From Hymenolepis diminuta (Eukaryota; Platyhelminthes; Cestoda; Cyclophyllidea; Hymenolepididae), in NCBI GenBank assembly GCA_900708905.1, contig CAADRB010000003.1, forward strand, positions 1,294,627-1,358,626: a stretch of DNA of 64,000 bases. Reading direction: 5' to 3'. The notes under the pieces were generated by a model. It made no database searches and was not told the origin of the DNA. It saw only the letters and a program-made list of their open reading frames with translations. The position numbers were made by a program, and so were the translations under genes. Shown here one piece after another: positions 41,001-54,000 of the stretch; the first letter of the stretch is position 1; each line of letters begins with the position of its first letter.

Positions 41001-42476
41001 TTGAGGTGTTCTGAAATTTATAGAAGATAATCGCCCAGAGAAATTAACGAGGAGATGTATGATATGATGTATAAGGTATAGTTAAAGCCTTTAATTAAAG
41101 TGCCATAATGAAGTATAATTGGGTCGTTAAAATTAACCCTACTCAAAAGTAGGTCCTGATAACAATAATTAATTTCTAGCTCGCTACCAACTCGTAGAAG
41201 ATTTTCTTATATCCAATTAAGACTTAACATTGCTTATATGTCTTGTTGTGATACGCGTAGAGAACGAGTTTGGACAATAGCGAATCAAGTTGGTTTCTTT
41301 TGCGTCTATGTAAAAGTTCCGCTTCCTATTCATATATGCCGAATCTTTGATGAGTGGAAAAACAAAATGAAATTATTTATTAAAAATCATCGTAATGTTT
41401 AGAAAATTCGAGTTTATTCCAACAGTCTTCAAAATACGAGAATGCATTTGAGTAAAAAGTTTGGCAAGTGTGATGAAACAAAGTATGAAGTGTCATACTA
41501 GATCAAACCCAGAAATCGTCGAGATGCCTGCATTTTCATTTTATTTGGCATAAATCCCCATACATTAGTATGCAAGACGGGGAAGTCTGTGAGTTTGTGC
41601 ATTTTCTTCTCATTTCTGGATGGTTTGCCCAAGTCACCTTATTTCACAAAAAACACAATTTGACCATGATCGACAGAGCGGAAGAGTTCTCTTTTTCTCA
41701 TAACAGAGCGACTATTCTTTCGTTTCTTAGGTTATGAACCAAGGTTTCTCAAAGGAAAATTGCTAACCAGAACCCAAACGCTTGGTTCTCTTTACTGGAA
41801 TAGCACATTTGGCTTGGTAATAACCCAAATACCCTTTTACTTATCACAATACTCTGAGAAAGACAATGGACAACTGCAAAGGTGAAGATGCTTTGCTGGA
41901 GCTTTCGTTAAAGTTACATTCGACCTTAGTTGCCTTTTGAGCCGAAAATTCGCCAGTACGATCCTTCTAATCTAATGGCAAGTTGAAATAAGATACGGTA
42001 CACTTAAAGTAAACATACCTAAGGCGCTCATTAAAATCAATGAGTTTTGAAAAAATTGATTGAAAGTGAATTACTTTCACTCTCTTTGGAACGTTCAATT
42101 ATTTTCTTGAAATTTAAGATAATTTCAATGCCCATATTCTAACGATTCTCCGACAGCGGGATATCTAATGTTGACTTAAAATCACACAGTAATTTAATTT
42201 TTCCGGAGTCATAAAATCATAAGAAAAAAAAGACGCCTTTGATACTACACAGTCTATAGATGGATTACCTCATTGACAGCTATGAATTTCCCTCTTATAC
42301 TGAATTGGCTTCCGATTTCATAGAATGAATAATCAAAATTTACAAAAATTTTCAATCCTTCTATCCGCGCTTATGACGCCAACGACCTCTAAGTTAATCT
42401 CATTATCGTAATACTTGACTATGTGAAGGTCGAATGTTTCCTATAGCAGCTTATTCTCATTCGCGGGAAAATTAAA

Positions 42477-42743
42477 ATGCATCGTCTTTTTTTATTAAGT
42501 TTATTTGTTTTTGGCTTCTTCGGAAATACTTTGACAAATGCCCAAGAACCTTCTCCAAACAAATCACAAACACTCCCTACAGAACCTGCCACAGAAAGCA
42601 CAGCAGATTCGGCTTCATCAGATGGCACTTCTGCGAGTCCATCATCGTCCTACTCATCTAGTTCAACAACTTCAGTAGGTTCAATGATTTTCTTGTCAAA
42701 AGCACTTGTTTCACCATCTGTTATCCTGCTTAAATATTTGTAA
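42477..42743 (+). CDS. possible small secreted Ser/Thr-rich protein, 88 residues
   Basis: Single-exon open frame. It begins with a classic signal peptide: MHR followed by a hydrophobic stretch (about residues 4-16) and a likely cleavage after the TNA at 20-22. The mature part is almost wholly Ser, Thr, Ala, Pro and Glu with an SSSYSSSSTTS run, the composition of an O-glycosylated stalk. The last 20 residues turn hydrophobic again, which could be a weak C-terminal anchor signal. The upstream bases are A-rich (AAATTAAAATG). I recognise no family. It lies alone between the ZU5 and TMCC genes, with repeats on both sides. It could be a real secreted peptide, the first exon of a longer gene, or chance; a signal peptide plus biased composition makes chance less likely but does not exclude it. 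Confidence 0.35.
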   Translation: MHRLFLLSLFVFGFFGNTLTNAQEPSPNKSQTLPTEPATESTADSASSDGTSASPSSSYSSSSTTSVGSMIFLSKALVSPSVILLKYL

Positions 42744-45087
42744 TTACGGTCCAAATTTATCTTCCGCATGAAATGTTTTTCTTCATTATCTTGCTGTTTT
42801 GTTTAAATGGACTGAATAATGCGATGAAAATGTGTCAGCGTAACTGATATAAACAAAAGTAACAAGAATTTTTTAGTGGAACTGAATGTGAAGAATAATG
42901 AATAACAAATCAAAGTTTTTCAAGTAATTAAAATTTCCTGACCAAACTTGTTCAATCTTCTCATTAAAAGCGTTTTATCATTTCATTACCTAGCCGTCTG
43001 CAAAATTAACGGTAGAATAACCGAAATGACGATCAAATTAACAAAATCTTTCATTTAAATTCTGGAAAAGCTAGGAGATCGTTGGCATGATTCAAAGTTC
43101 ATGGAAAAAGAAGGTTTGACAGGGTGTACTATTATAATATGATTAAGTGTGAAACCTTTGGGCTAGATTGTCCTAGGGAAGCCAAGGAGGATTATCAAAT
43201 CTTTAACATTGACTCTTGTTAAACAAAGATCCCAGTAACACTAATTTGCCTTCAATTCAATTCCTCTTTATACAAGCTTTTGTTATATTTCATCAAAACA
43301 TTTGTACAGATTTAGTGCCCTATTGGGCGAAGAACAAAAGAAGTTACTGGTTATAATTCGTCATCAAATTTGGTCAGTTTGAGTTTATTTCAGCAGTCTT
43401 CAAAGCACAAGAAAGCACTCGTTCAAGAAATTTAGGAGGTGCCGGACCAAAACCTTGAAATCGTTATGATATGTGCATTTAATTTAGTTTCTATTTTTCG
43501 TAATGCCTTTATCTATTCCTTATCACTGTCATAGCTAAATTCCTAACGGTAAAATTTCATATTATTCGCAAGTCATAACCTTAACATTTATGATACGATA
43601 TTCATCTATAGTGCTTGGAAGTCGGCCAGTTTGTAAATCTGTGCATTTGTGATGATCAGTTTGTCTAAGTCATCTCACCTCATCTCACAAACACTGTTGC
43701 AACAAAATAATTTCCTTTTATTTCACACTTTAAATTTTTATCCTTGCGAGATAAGCCTCTTCGAAAGAACTTTCTTCAGCCACTGCTTGAAGGTAGCTCC
43801 TCTGCCGCTGCCCCAAAATGGCTTATTGCGGTGTGAAAGCTTGGAAGTTGTTTTAATTTATCATAATCCACTTATTGTAGAAGAATTGATTTGAATATTT
43901 TAAGACGCTTATCTCGAGTGATGATTTAAATTACATCCGACCTTAGTATCACTCTGAGCCATACCAGTAGTCTTTTGAGCAGGAGGGTGATCAGTGTGTC
44001 GCTTCGTCAATAAGACCCTTTGAATTCGTTAAAAAGCCGAAGTGGGCTATTATTTACTTATAAAAAGATCCCATATGTTGATTTAATTTTGACGAGTTTC
44101 TGTTAAACTAAATGGATTTTCAATGATCGCGAGGTCGTCGTATTTGATAATTGTATTAAACATCCATAATCGTTTAATGTTTTATGTTTTAAACCTATTG
44201 TGTAAAGTTTTCCAAAAGTAGAAATTCAAAAAATGATTTAGGGTCCTACTGCAGTTTAATTTTTATACAGTAAAGGATTATATGCATTGAACGATCTGGA
44301 GGTGTTTTCGGATGTGCACATAAAGTAAAAATACCCTCTTATATCCTCTGCAATCCACTACAAATTAAAGTTGAGAGAAAAAGTGAAGTATTTTGGAATG
44401 ACTCTCGACTTCAGCGACTCTTCATAATTGTATACGAAATACGAAGACACCGACGAACGTCGCATCTCCGAAACCCAGACATTTCAAAACGGAATTTCTT
44501 GCCCAGTGGTTCGTTGCTACAAGAGCTACGTGAAAATATCAGTTTCACTAAAACATTTGGAAATATACTATCCAAAATTTTAATGTAGCCATGATAAGGA
44601 ATAATTTTAAAACTTATGAAAAGAGATTAAAATAAAGACAACCTGGCGATTTTACGGTCCAGACAAATAAGGCATTGATATCTGAATTACATAAAAAATT
44701 TCTGACTTTACTTTAATCACCTCAAACGCCCATTTGGTTTAATGACTCCCCATGATCAAAAATTGGAAAATGGGAAATCGCTTGAACAGGAACAACAATA
44801 GGATACGATAAGGGATGAAACGGGAGGAGGGGTCGAGAAGAGGATAACGGTTAAGTTAGGACACCTGGAAGTCTTATTAGAATTTTGGAATCACCTGGTT
44901 GTCGTCTTCTTACAGCTATGAGCAGGTAGATTAGACAAAAAGTGTGATGTTTTTAGCATGTTGAAGCTATGTTGAATGGTTAGTGTGAATGTGAAATGAA
45001 TGAAGGTAAAGTACAGGAATGCATTCCACCACTCTTTAACTATTGGCTAATTAAATAGGTAACCCCTTGATATTCTCCTTTCCCTAG
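42744..45087. other. intergenic region before TMCC copy A
   Basis: AT-rich, with one 81-codon open frame at 43649-43894 of unremarkable composition. A first, possibly non-coding, TMCC exon may be here but I could not identify it. Confidence 0.5.
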
Positions 45088-48000
45088 AGCTTTCCGATTG
45101 GTTTCTCGATCAGATGTTGGTCGTGAGGAGTGCAGGCGGCGATGGCCTACTGGGCGAGGGTTCTTCTTTTCCCTCCGAGGCCGAGATTAAACGAAATTAC
45201 AAACGTCGAAATGCTGAATTGAAGCAGCGGCTGAATGAGTTGGAGACGCGGCTCACTGACACTCGTCTCGCAATCTCACAACTTGAAGAGGGCGTCAGAC
45301 AGGCGGTTGAAGAGAGGGGTAAAGCCAAGGGAACTCCCTCGGCTGCTAATGAAAGTCGAACCCCAACTGGACAATCGGCCGCGGGCAATAAGGACACGGG
45401 TGTGTTTATTGACGTTATCCAAATTTCAGTATTAAGCCGTCAATACAGACTAGCACATATTGTAAAATTACTGCGGTTAGAGTTGACTAAGATTCAATAA
45501 AAGTAACAAGATGAGGGCAGAATTGCACCACTAAAAAGACATTTAGGTGTGAACTGTGACTGTTCATGGGGATGAGAATGCTGTTCTTATGGTTGACAGT
45601 TAGGGTTCAACCTCGCGTCTTTACTGTCAAGGTGTCAGGAGCAGAATGCTGAGGGTAACTGGGTTTGAATTATTCATCTTGAGACAAAGCAAAAACTTCA
45701 CCTCCTTGAGTCATGCTCGTCGGTGCCTTACCAGGCAGTATTAGCTAAAGTGGAGTGAATTATGGCTTTCAATCATAGAAAGACTTCTATTCGCCCTTGA
45801 ATAACGATAACATTTGTTATCACTCTATTACCTGTAGGTCAGTGTCTTAATAATAATAATAATAAGTAATAATAGTAGTAAACTCATATGATATCAAATT
45901 TCATCCCCTTTAGCGCATTGACTTCTCTACTTTCCCCTTTCAACGCTATTAACGCCGAGCTTCCTGCACGAAAGCCATTATTTCTGTCCCGATATTTTGA
46001 GACGTATCGTCTTGGTCAAAGTTATAGCGATTTAGTTACGTTGAGGGCCCAGTCACACATAGTTCACTTCAAAGTGGTCTCACTCATACTATAGCATAGG
46101 TCCAATTGAATGCAAAGGTGATGTACAAATGTAAGATCATAATGGAAGTAATCCCCAAGCCCACTTAGGAAAGCGTTTGCAACGCTCATCTTCGATGGAG
46201 AATGAGAGACTCGAATTCTGTCACCCACCATATTGGCCATTCCACTCACTGGGTGTGCGCTGATGGGGACCGAACCCGTGAACTCTGTCGTGGCAGACTT
46301 GCGCGGCAACCAATGCGTCACCCACGAACAGCGGTATCATGATTTGCAAAATAGAGTAATTCTGTCATTCTCATCATAAGAATATGAGATCAGGATCTAT
46401 ATCTTTAATTATGCTCTCATTAAGCATAAAATCTTTCTAATCTCAGATGAAAGGGGGCAGAATAGAATGACATTGGTGGGACTTCACCCACTTCACGTCT
46501 AATCTACGGTGTCTATTATCGTGATATCTATATTGAGCTTTACTCTCCCACTTAGTCACTTATCATCACTGTTCTCTTCAAGTTAGAGCCCCATCCTGCC
46601 ATACCACAATTCAAACTCTTTCCGCTTATTTACATAATAGAGTCACGTTTCCTTGTGGCTCTTGTTTCATCTGTTGACGGTTCAACTTAAAACATGAACT
46701 CACCATTGGAACGTTGAATGGTTATAATCCTTCAAATTACTTCACTTGCATTATATACTCTACCAAGTGTTTAACGCGCATTTCGACATCATGTCATCAA
46801 AGTTAATTTCCCAGTGCTTTCTTTGCAAACACCATGCGTGTGACATGTGTATGATTAGGAGGGGAAAGGAAAGCTTGAAATTAGCATACATGGCTGTGTA
46901 AATGTAGGCTGTGCCGCCTAGCAACGTGGTCGTGGTACCATAGCAGAGTAGCGGGTGATTTTATTTCAATGTCTTTGGTCTTTGTTGTCGGAGTTGAAAG
47001 CGACTAATGTAAGTGCTACTGACACTTTCGTTGGTCCGTATTGCAATATGCGCTGAGACTTATGTACGAGTTTCGTGCTTAACAACAGCTGTACTCAATG
47101 CTATTAGTGCTTAGATTAGAGTGAATTTATTGCCTAATTTTGAGAGATGAATTTTCAGTCGTGCAGTTCATGAAGTGTTCAACCGAGACATTCTTTAGAG
47201 GTAAAGCTCTCATTCCTAAATCGAAATTACTTTGGAGCATAGGTTGATCAAAAGGTAACTCTCCATTTCAAAAGTCGGGTAATCCAAGTGATAATAGATT
47301 TTTATGACAGAAAACACGAGAAGAACACGCAGAGCATGAGTTGTGCTCAAGCATTCATCTACGATTTCTCAAACCGTCGTAACTCCATCATAACATCTGG
47401 GATCTCAATTTTTTTTGACAATTCTTTGCGGTCTTTACACTCACTTGAGATTTGATCCGTCACCATCTTTGCTCTCAAATAATTTATTTCTGAACCTCAT
47501 AGTGTGTCCGATAACTGGGCGCGTTCTTAAACAGTTGAACGTCCGGTGATATTGGTAGGGAATTAATTTTTGATCTTCTAACAGAGGACTTGTCACAAGT
47601 ATCTCGAGTTTGAGGCTACAAGAAAGCGAATGCGGATATATTCACGAACTCCTGTTTCAGCCTCAATAATCTATTTTCATTTTGTCATCCTTTAGTCCAC
47701 TTGTTTGTGTTAATGAAACATTGATCTCGCCTCTTCATAGTGACAGTGAGATCTGATGTGCACATTTCCTCATAAGTGGGATACAAATGGAATATTTTTC
47801 TGCTAACGCTACAACCACTACATCAGAGCAAGTGATTAGATCGACTGCAATAAATAGGATCTCTACCCCTGATAATTAATACTTCATATCTCTCCCGTTT
47901 CCACTTCCCAGAGAGCGATCAATATTCCCAGATGACTGATCGCTACTTGAAATCATAGCAGCACTCGTATTAGTGAGATGTCAGGCAAAGGTTCTAAAAT

Positions 48001-51000
48001 AATGTGGTGGAATTTACTGATTGTTCTCCTAATTAAGGGTTCTCATTCGATGGAGATACATTTTTTGCGTTTTTCTTTCACTGTTTATTGATGGCCTCTC
48101 ATGGTTATGTGAGATAGTAGCTCGCTAGATCGCAGACTCAATTCAACTTAAACGCAACTCAAGGCGTTTTAAGTGGAATTAGACAGTATGCATTCTGCAC
48201 ACCGTTTTCTAGTAGGTCTGTAAAGCTAACAATCAATGGGAAGTATTGGGGCTTATTCTGGCCTTGATACCTCCCTTCCCAGTTGGGCTAGATTGGACTG
48301 AAGAACATGCTCTCAATGATTTTAATTGTGTGAGCCAAACACCCTGCAGAAGGCATTTCAACCATAGTTGATCCAAACTAAACATGGCTTTATATAGAAA
48401 TACAAGTTGCCTTCATATTGTTGATGTTTGGAGATGAAAACACCTCCAGACTGATAGCAGTTTTAGTTTTAAATAACAGTGAAGTTATCGGGAGTGATAT
48501 GCGCGCCTTCGTGTAGATGGGAATGATGGGCGACTTGGGGATAGACTGTGGGAATGGATCATCCATAGACAAAAAATGTAGGCACTACAGCTTTGAGCTT
48601 TGTTTTGTTGGCTTCCTCTCGAGCAGAAGACAAAACGCAGCACATCCAAGTTTTTTCATATAATTTAGCCTGTATGTTAAACCACCACAGAATTGATCTT
48701 TGGACAGATCGCCAAGATTAACTAGACGAGACACGCATAAGGAGAATGTTAAGATGTGGAGATGATTGTAGATAGTACAATCCAAGATAATGTACTCTTC
48801 TGGCTGTTGGAAATCATTGAGCATTGGAAACTATTCTCGTCTCCGCAGAAGATTTATCTAGAGAAACGGAGAACTCGGGTCATTTTTGCTGCCTATTGAG
48901 AACTACACGCAAAGCGCTATAGAGAATACCTCTGGACTAGATCGCATCTTAGTGTGTTAACCCCACTGCAATTGTCTGACAAATCAACGAAATAGTCCTA
49001 ACATCCGCTGAAAGTCAGCCACACGTCGCCCTGTCTCGAAGGAAGCTGATCGTATGGTTATATCGGTTCAGGTTATGGAGAATCTAATGTCACAGTTTAA
49101 AATTGATGAGGGAAATCGACTTTGCTGCCGGAATCTCGTATCCTAATGGAGGACTATTTTAATCATTTCTTGCCTTTAGATGCATCCATCTCGTTGACAA
49201 ACGCCACGCCTTCAAATAAACCCGGAGGTGAGCTCCACTCAACCATGACAGACGATTCTCGTCAAAAGCCCCCTTCCTCCTCCTCTCGCCACCGCGACAG
49301 GACAAATGACAAGTCCAAAGTGGATGACAGGGAGGAGCAGGAGGAACAAGATCAAAATCCCGACCGTCTTTCACAACTTCCCTCGCCTTCCGAACATTCG
49401 GCAAACTCAAAAGCCGATGACGCGCATCTTGCAAAGACCCTAACACTCCCTGTTCTTCAACCCTATTCACCCTACCTGAATCTCATTGAACCTGTTTCTG
49501 GATCATCCACCAATCGATCAATTCGGCCGTCTGGTTCTTCAGGTGATTCAGAGCGGCCTGTTAGTGGATCTTCCGAGCAGTTTCCTACCTCCAAGTACTT
49601 CATTCATCCCACTGGCGCTTCTACCCCACCGAAACCGCAGTCAGCAAAGAAGTCCCGCATTTCAGCTGGAAAGGCATTCAAGCACGGCTTTTCGTAAGTC
49701 ACTTTGGCATCATTCCTCTTGACAATAGTAATTTCCACGATAGTTTACTTGGGATTCGAGTCCACAGCTTGGGACAGAGGTTTAACGGCTGCGATATTGT
49801 TAGCTATTTGGGTGGGGGTGTATAACTTTCAGGATGTTTGGTTGTGGTATTCTTGTCCGTTTGAATTCCACCATTATTCCTCCAAGAAAAAACCTTTGAG
49901 CAATATTTAGAGTGACAAAGAAGGTAGTTGCAATTAATTCGCCAAGGATAATTATAAAAATCGCATTCGAACAGACGTTAATTAAGATAAGTGGGGGTTG
50001 TAAGTGCCGATAAAGGACTTTCTAGCACACAATATCCAAATGAAGAGATGCCACTTCCCATGGACTTTACTTGTCATGAGTTTGACTTGTTTTGAACACC
50101 TAAACTCCTGTTTTAGCATTGTTTGTTGATTAAGTGTCTTTGTTGTCGTATGGACAGTGTGAATAACTGAAATGGAGACAGGTAGGTTAGACCAAGGTGT
50201 TATTGTTGCCAACTTGAAGGTCATTTGTCTCTCATCTGAGTGAACCGTAAAGGCTTTTCAGCGGGTGTATTATTGCGCCCTAAAAGCGTTGTGCGGTGGC
50301 TAGAAAGAATTACCTATTTGAATGGGTGTTCATTAATATGCTGGAGGTGATAAACTTGATGAGCAATTAGCACTCGATGGAAATCTGTGTCGATTTGAAA
50401 TTCAGTCTGTGTTCCTTTGAATTTTTGAACCAGGATGCGGTGGCATCAACTATTTTTGCTTTGGTTTTGAGCATGCATGAAATACCTGGTGTCCGGAAAT
50501 CAATGTCCACCAGCACCGGCTTAAGAAACTGTAATTCCTCGGAGTCGTTGGTGTGAACTCAACGGGATCTGACAAGTCGAACGATTCATGAGTACGTAGG
50601 TCCTCTATTTCCTCAAACAGGTCTCGCATTTTGACCAGAAGGCTCTGTGAATATCACTTTCAGTAATGGAAAAGCGTTTGGATCGCGCGATTAGTCAATT
50701 TTCAACAAGTGATTTGCACTTGGATAAAAGTACTAGGCGGCACACAAAGGTGACTATTTAAAGTCCGTCTTGACATTTATGCAAGTGAAGGCTTGATGAT
50801 GACCAACGATTTTCTAACTCAGGACTAATGAAGAAGAAACCGTTTCAGCAAGCAAAATTCTCTCTTGAAGACTGTTCGCATAAATGAAGGTTTCTGTGTT
50901 AAGTCTAAACTGATTATATTTAAGTTCGGTTGAGTTTAGGTTGCTTGATACTGCTTTTTAATGCATTCAGTCTAGCATTTTTATTTATTCTTCACTGAAC

Positions 51001-54000
51001 AGGTCGTTTTGAATTTTTGGAGAAAGGCTGATGCGAACCAGAGTGGGCTAGAGCGCAGATTTTTCAATGGTAATACAAACATGGTATTTCCTTGCCAAAA
51101 GACCGATCGAGGTGAAACTGATTTAAACTTTTACTACATGGCACTGTCCGTGTATCAGATATTTTAAGGGGAGATTTATAGAGATTAATAGGGGAAGAAT
51201 CGGTGGGATAGTAATGAAGAATTTGTTTTTACCGTCGAGAAAATGGATACGAAAGCGGAAGCACTTGCATTTGCTGAGCACACATCCAGGTGGGCGAATA
51301 AATTCAGACAATCCGTCAGGACCTTGCATCTCTAAATGTTACGTGGAAATTAGAAGGTGTTTGAATGCAGTCGTTTTAATAGTAAAAGCAGACCATTTGC
51401 TCGTGAACAGCTCTTTAGACAATTATGTAATCTTAACTCTACCTCAAGCGGTCCAAATGACGGGAAAAAACAGAGAAGATGCAACAGCTACTTGAATAAA
51501 TGTCAAATCTTTCGGAGGTGTAATTAATCGCCATTCGGCAAGTGAAAAAATGACATTAGAAGTGATTTTTCGACACTCATTCATCACACTAATCGTAGAG
51601 AGTACTTTTAACGCATTTGACAGTGTTTGAAAGAATAAGGCATGTGGTGTGCGTCGGTGGCGCATCGATCAACGTGCACATCTGTCAGGTCGTCAAGTCA
51701 TGAGATTGACGCCCATCATTGCACCTCCAGTAACGTGGATGGCCAACTGCATTGGTTCTCAAGAGCTTTAGTAGAATAAGAATGAGAGTTTCTCCTAAGG
51801 GCGGCTCCAGGATACCTTCCCTCTACCTAAGTCAAGTGGGCTTGGGAAGTAAAATGCATGTAATATAATTATTTGGAATAGTAGTTGTTATCTCCTACCT
51901 TTTCTTGAGAACGACTCGTGGATACTCACTAGGTTTTCTTTTCACATTTCCAATCAATGCAAATTTGATCTACTCAGTCGGTAGTCGGTGAGATGCTAGA
52001 TGGGTCTCTTGAATAAGTAGACTTATTATGGATAAAAATGCCCCCAATCTAAATAAGAGCCCTTGAATAATGATTAGTTCGTGAGTTGTCGGAGTGGAGT
52101 TCGTTCCTTTAGAACATATTACAGGTACTTAGATTGGCTGTAAAGCCATCTCTATGTGGGCCATCAGAATTTCAGACGGATAAGTGAGGATGTGAGAGGT
52201 GGGAAGATCTTCCTCTGCTGAGAAAGCCCATATTACAGCCAAAGTGCAAAATGAGAGAAGAGTAGCATTAGACAGAAACCAGCGGACACCACTATTCGTG
52301 CAGATGTCGAGCAGAGATCCGTCTTGGACCAAGCCTGGGACCACTTAAATATCAACATTTTGGGGGCACCGTACACTAGCACTCCAACGAAATATAATCT
52401 TTCACATCTGGGTTTAGTGTTATAAACGGTGATGATTGTGTTTATTAAGCTCTGTCTCTTCTACCTTCTAGAATATTCACCAAACCATTTGGTCGACGAT
52501 CAGATGTCGTGAATCCCACTTCGCCGTTGAACATGACGAAGTCGATCAGTGATGAACACATCCCCGCCGCTACTTATGGCAGTCTTAGTAAGTTCTCCCT
52601 CCAACTAGGGTCGAAATTTTCTTGAAAGAAGTCAGTACCAGTTGAAGATTTCCTAGGATGCTGCGAAGAGACATTAATGTCTGCCTTATTTTCTCCTTTT
52701 AGCCGATGCTTCCAACGTCCCAAAGATTCCTTCTTTGATGAATACCTGGACACTCAGTCCACCGCAAGTTCCATCATTATATTCTTTATTCAGAGGCGTT
52801 TACTTAAATGAGTGTACCTTAATAAGTGAATTATCGCCATCGACTACTTTTAGCAATGAACCGAAGATCTAACGGGACTGGGATCCACATGATCTGTGAC
52901 GCCACAGCTCCTAGAAGACTTATTATTCCCATTTAGTTGCGATTAATTTAGTCAATCTCATTTACTGCAAAGTAAAATGTGCAGTTTGTTTTAAAGGAAC
53001 AAGTTAGACAGGAGGATGCACGATTGCCAAAATAGCATTAATCGGTGGGTGAAATTCGAAGAGCTTGGCCCTGGATAGTGAGGATTTCTATTGATTTCTA
53101 ACAGGGATCACCATTATTGTGTCATTAAGATAGTTTTAGGAGTAGAAATTTGATCGTTCAGTCGGAGCTCAGCCTTGAAGGTGGTTGAGTAAATAGTTGC
53201 ACAAGGTGGTGAGTTGCAAGGCATTACCTTCGTATTCATCTTCATAATCTCGCGTTTCACGAGTTAGTTCTGGTTTATTTAATATCAGAAGAAATCGTAC
53301 ACGTGTCATCTGACGTGACAGACGAGCACAGTGACCAATGCACTACTGACGCATCTACGTTATTTAACCCTAATATATCAAATTGATATCTAGGTGGAGG
53401 AGGGAGGGGTGGAGGGGGAGGGGGGAGTGGGGAAAGAGTGCTAATAAAGTGAAGTTAGTTATTACTACAACAGGATGTGCATTGTTCATTCGATCGTGTA
53501 TCCTTTAAAATACGGTACGTATACTAAGTAGGTAGGTACATATACTATTACAACCCCTAATTATGTGATATGTAATTTTTAGCGTTTGACAACACATGAC
53601 GATATTCTTTTATATTTGGTCATTTTCAGAACCGGTGCAGCGACGTCTTCCAAGTCTAAGAAGTCGACCAAACACAAAAATGGTGTCCCTGAATATCTGG
53701 TGAGCTTATGGAATACTTAACACTCACGATGTGCTGTTTCTAAGCCACTCTCAGTCGGTTTTGGATTAATCTTCTCACAGAACACCAAATGACCACACCA
53801 CATTGCTTTGTTTATGTCTAGTCTGCGAGAAGCCAACACCATGTCTTCATGTTTTCAAAATTCGTTCTCCTCTTGTGTGCTCTATACCCACACGAAAACA
53901 CAAATCTGTGGCTTATTAAATCTTGCACATGCTGGTGTTGTAGAGAGTGATTATACTTCATTCGAGGTTGAGTTTCATATCTGATCACCTTTTAAAATCC

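Larger units (their letters stand above)
36584..42476. other. intergenic region after the ZU5 gene
   Basis: Holds the SINE at 37657-37862, R3 at 38290-38420 and R1 at 40670-41000. A segment near 38740-38900 has faint likeness to the SINE 3' part on the minus strand. No gene is supported. Confidence 0.6.
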
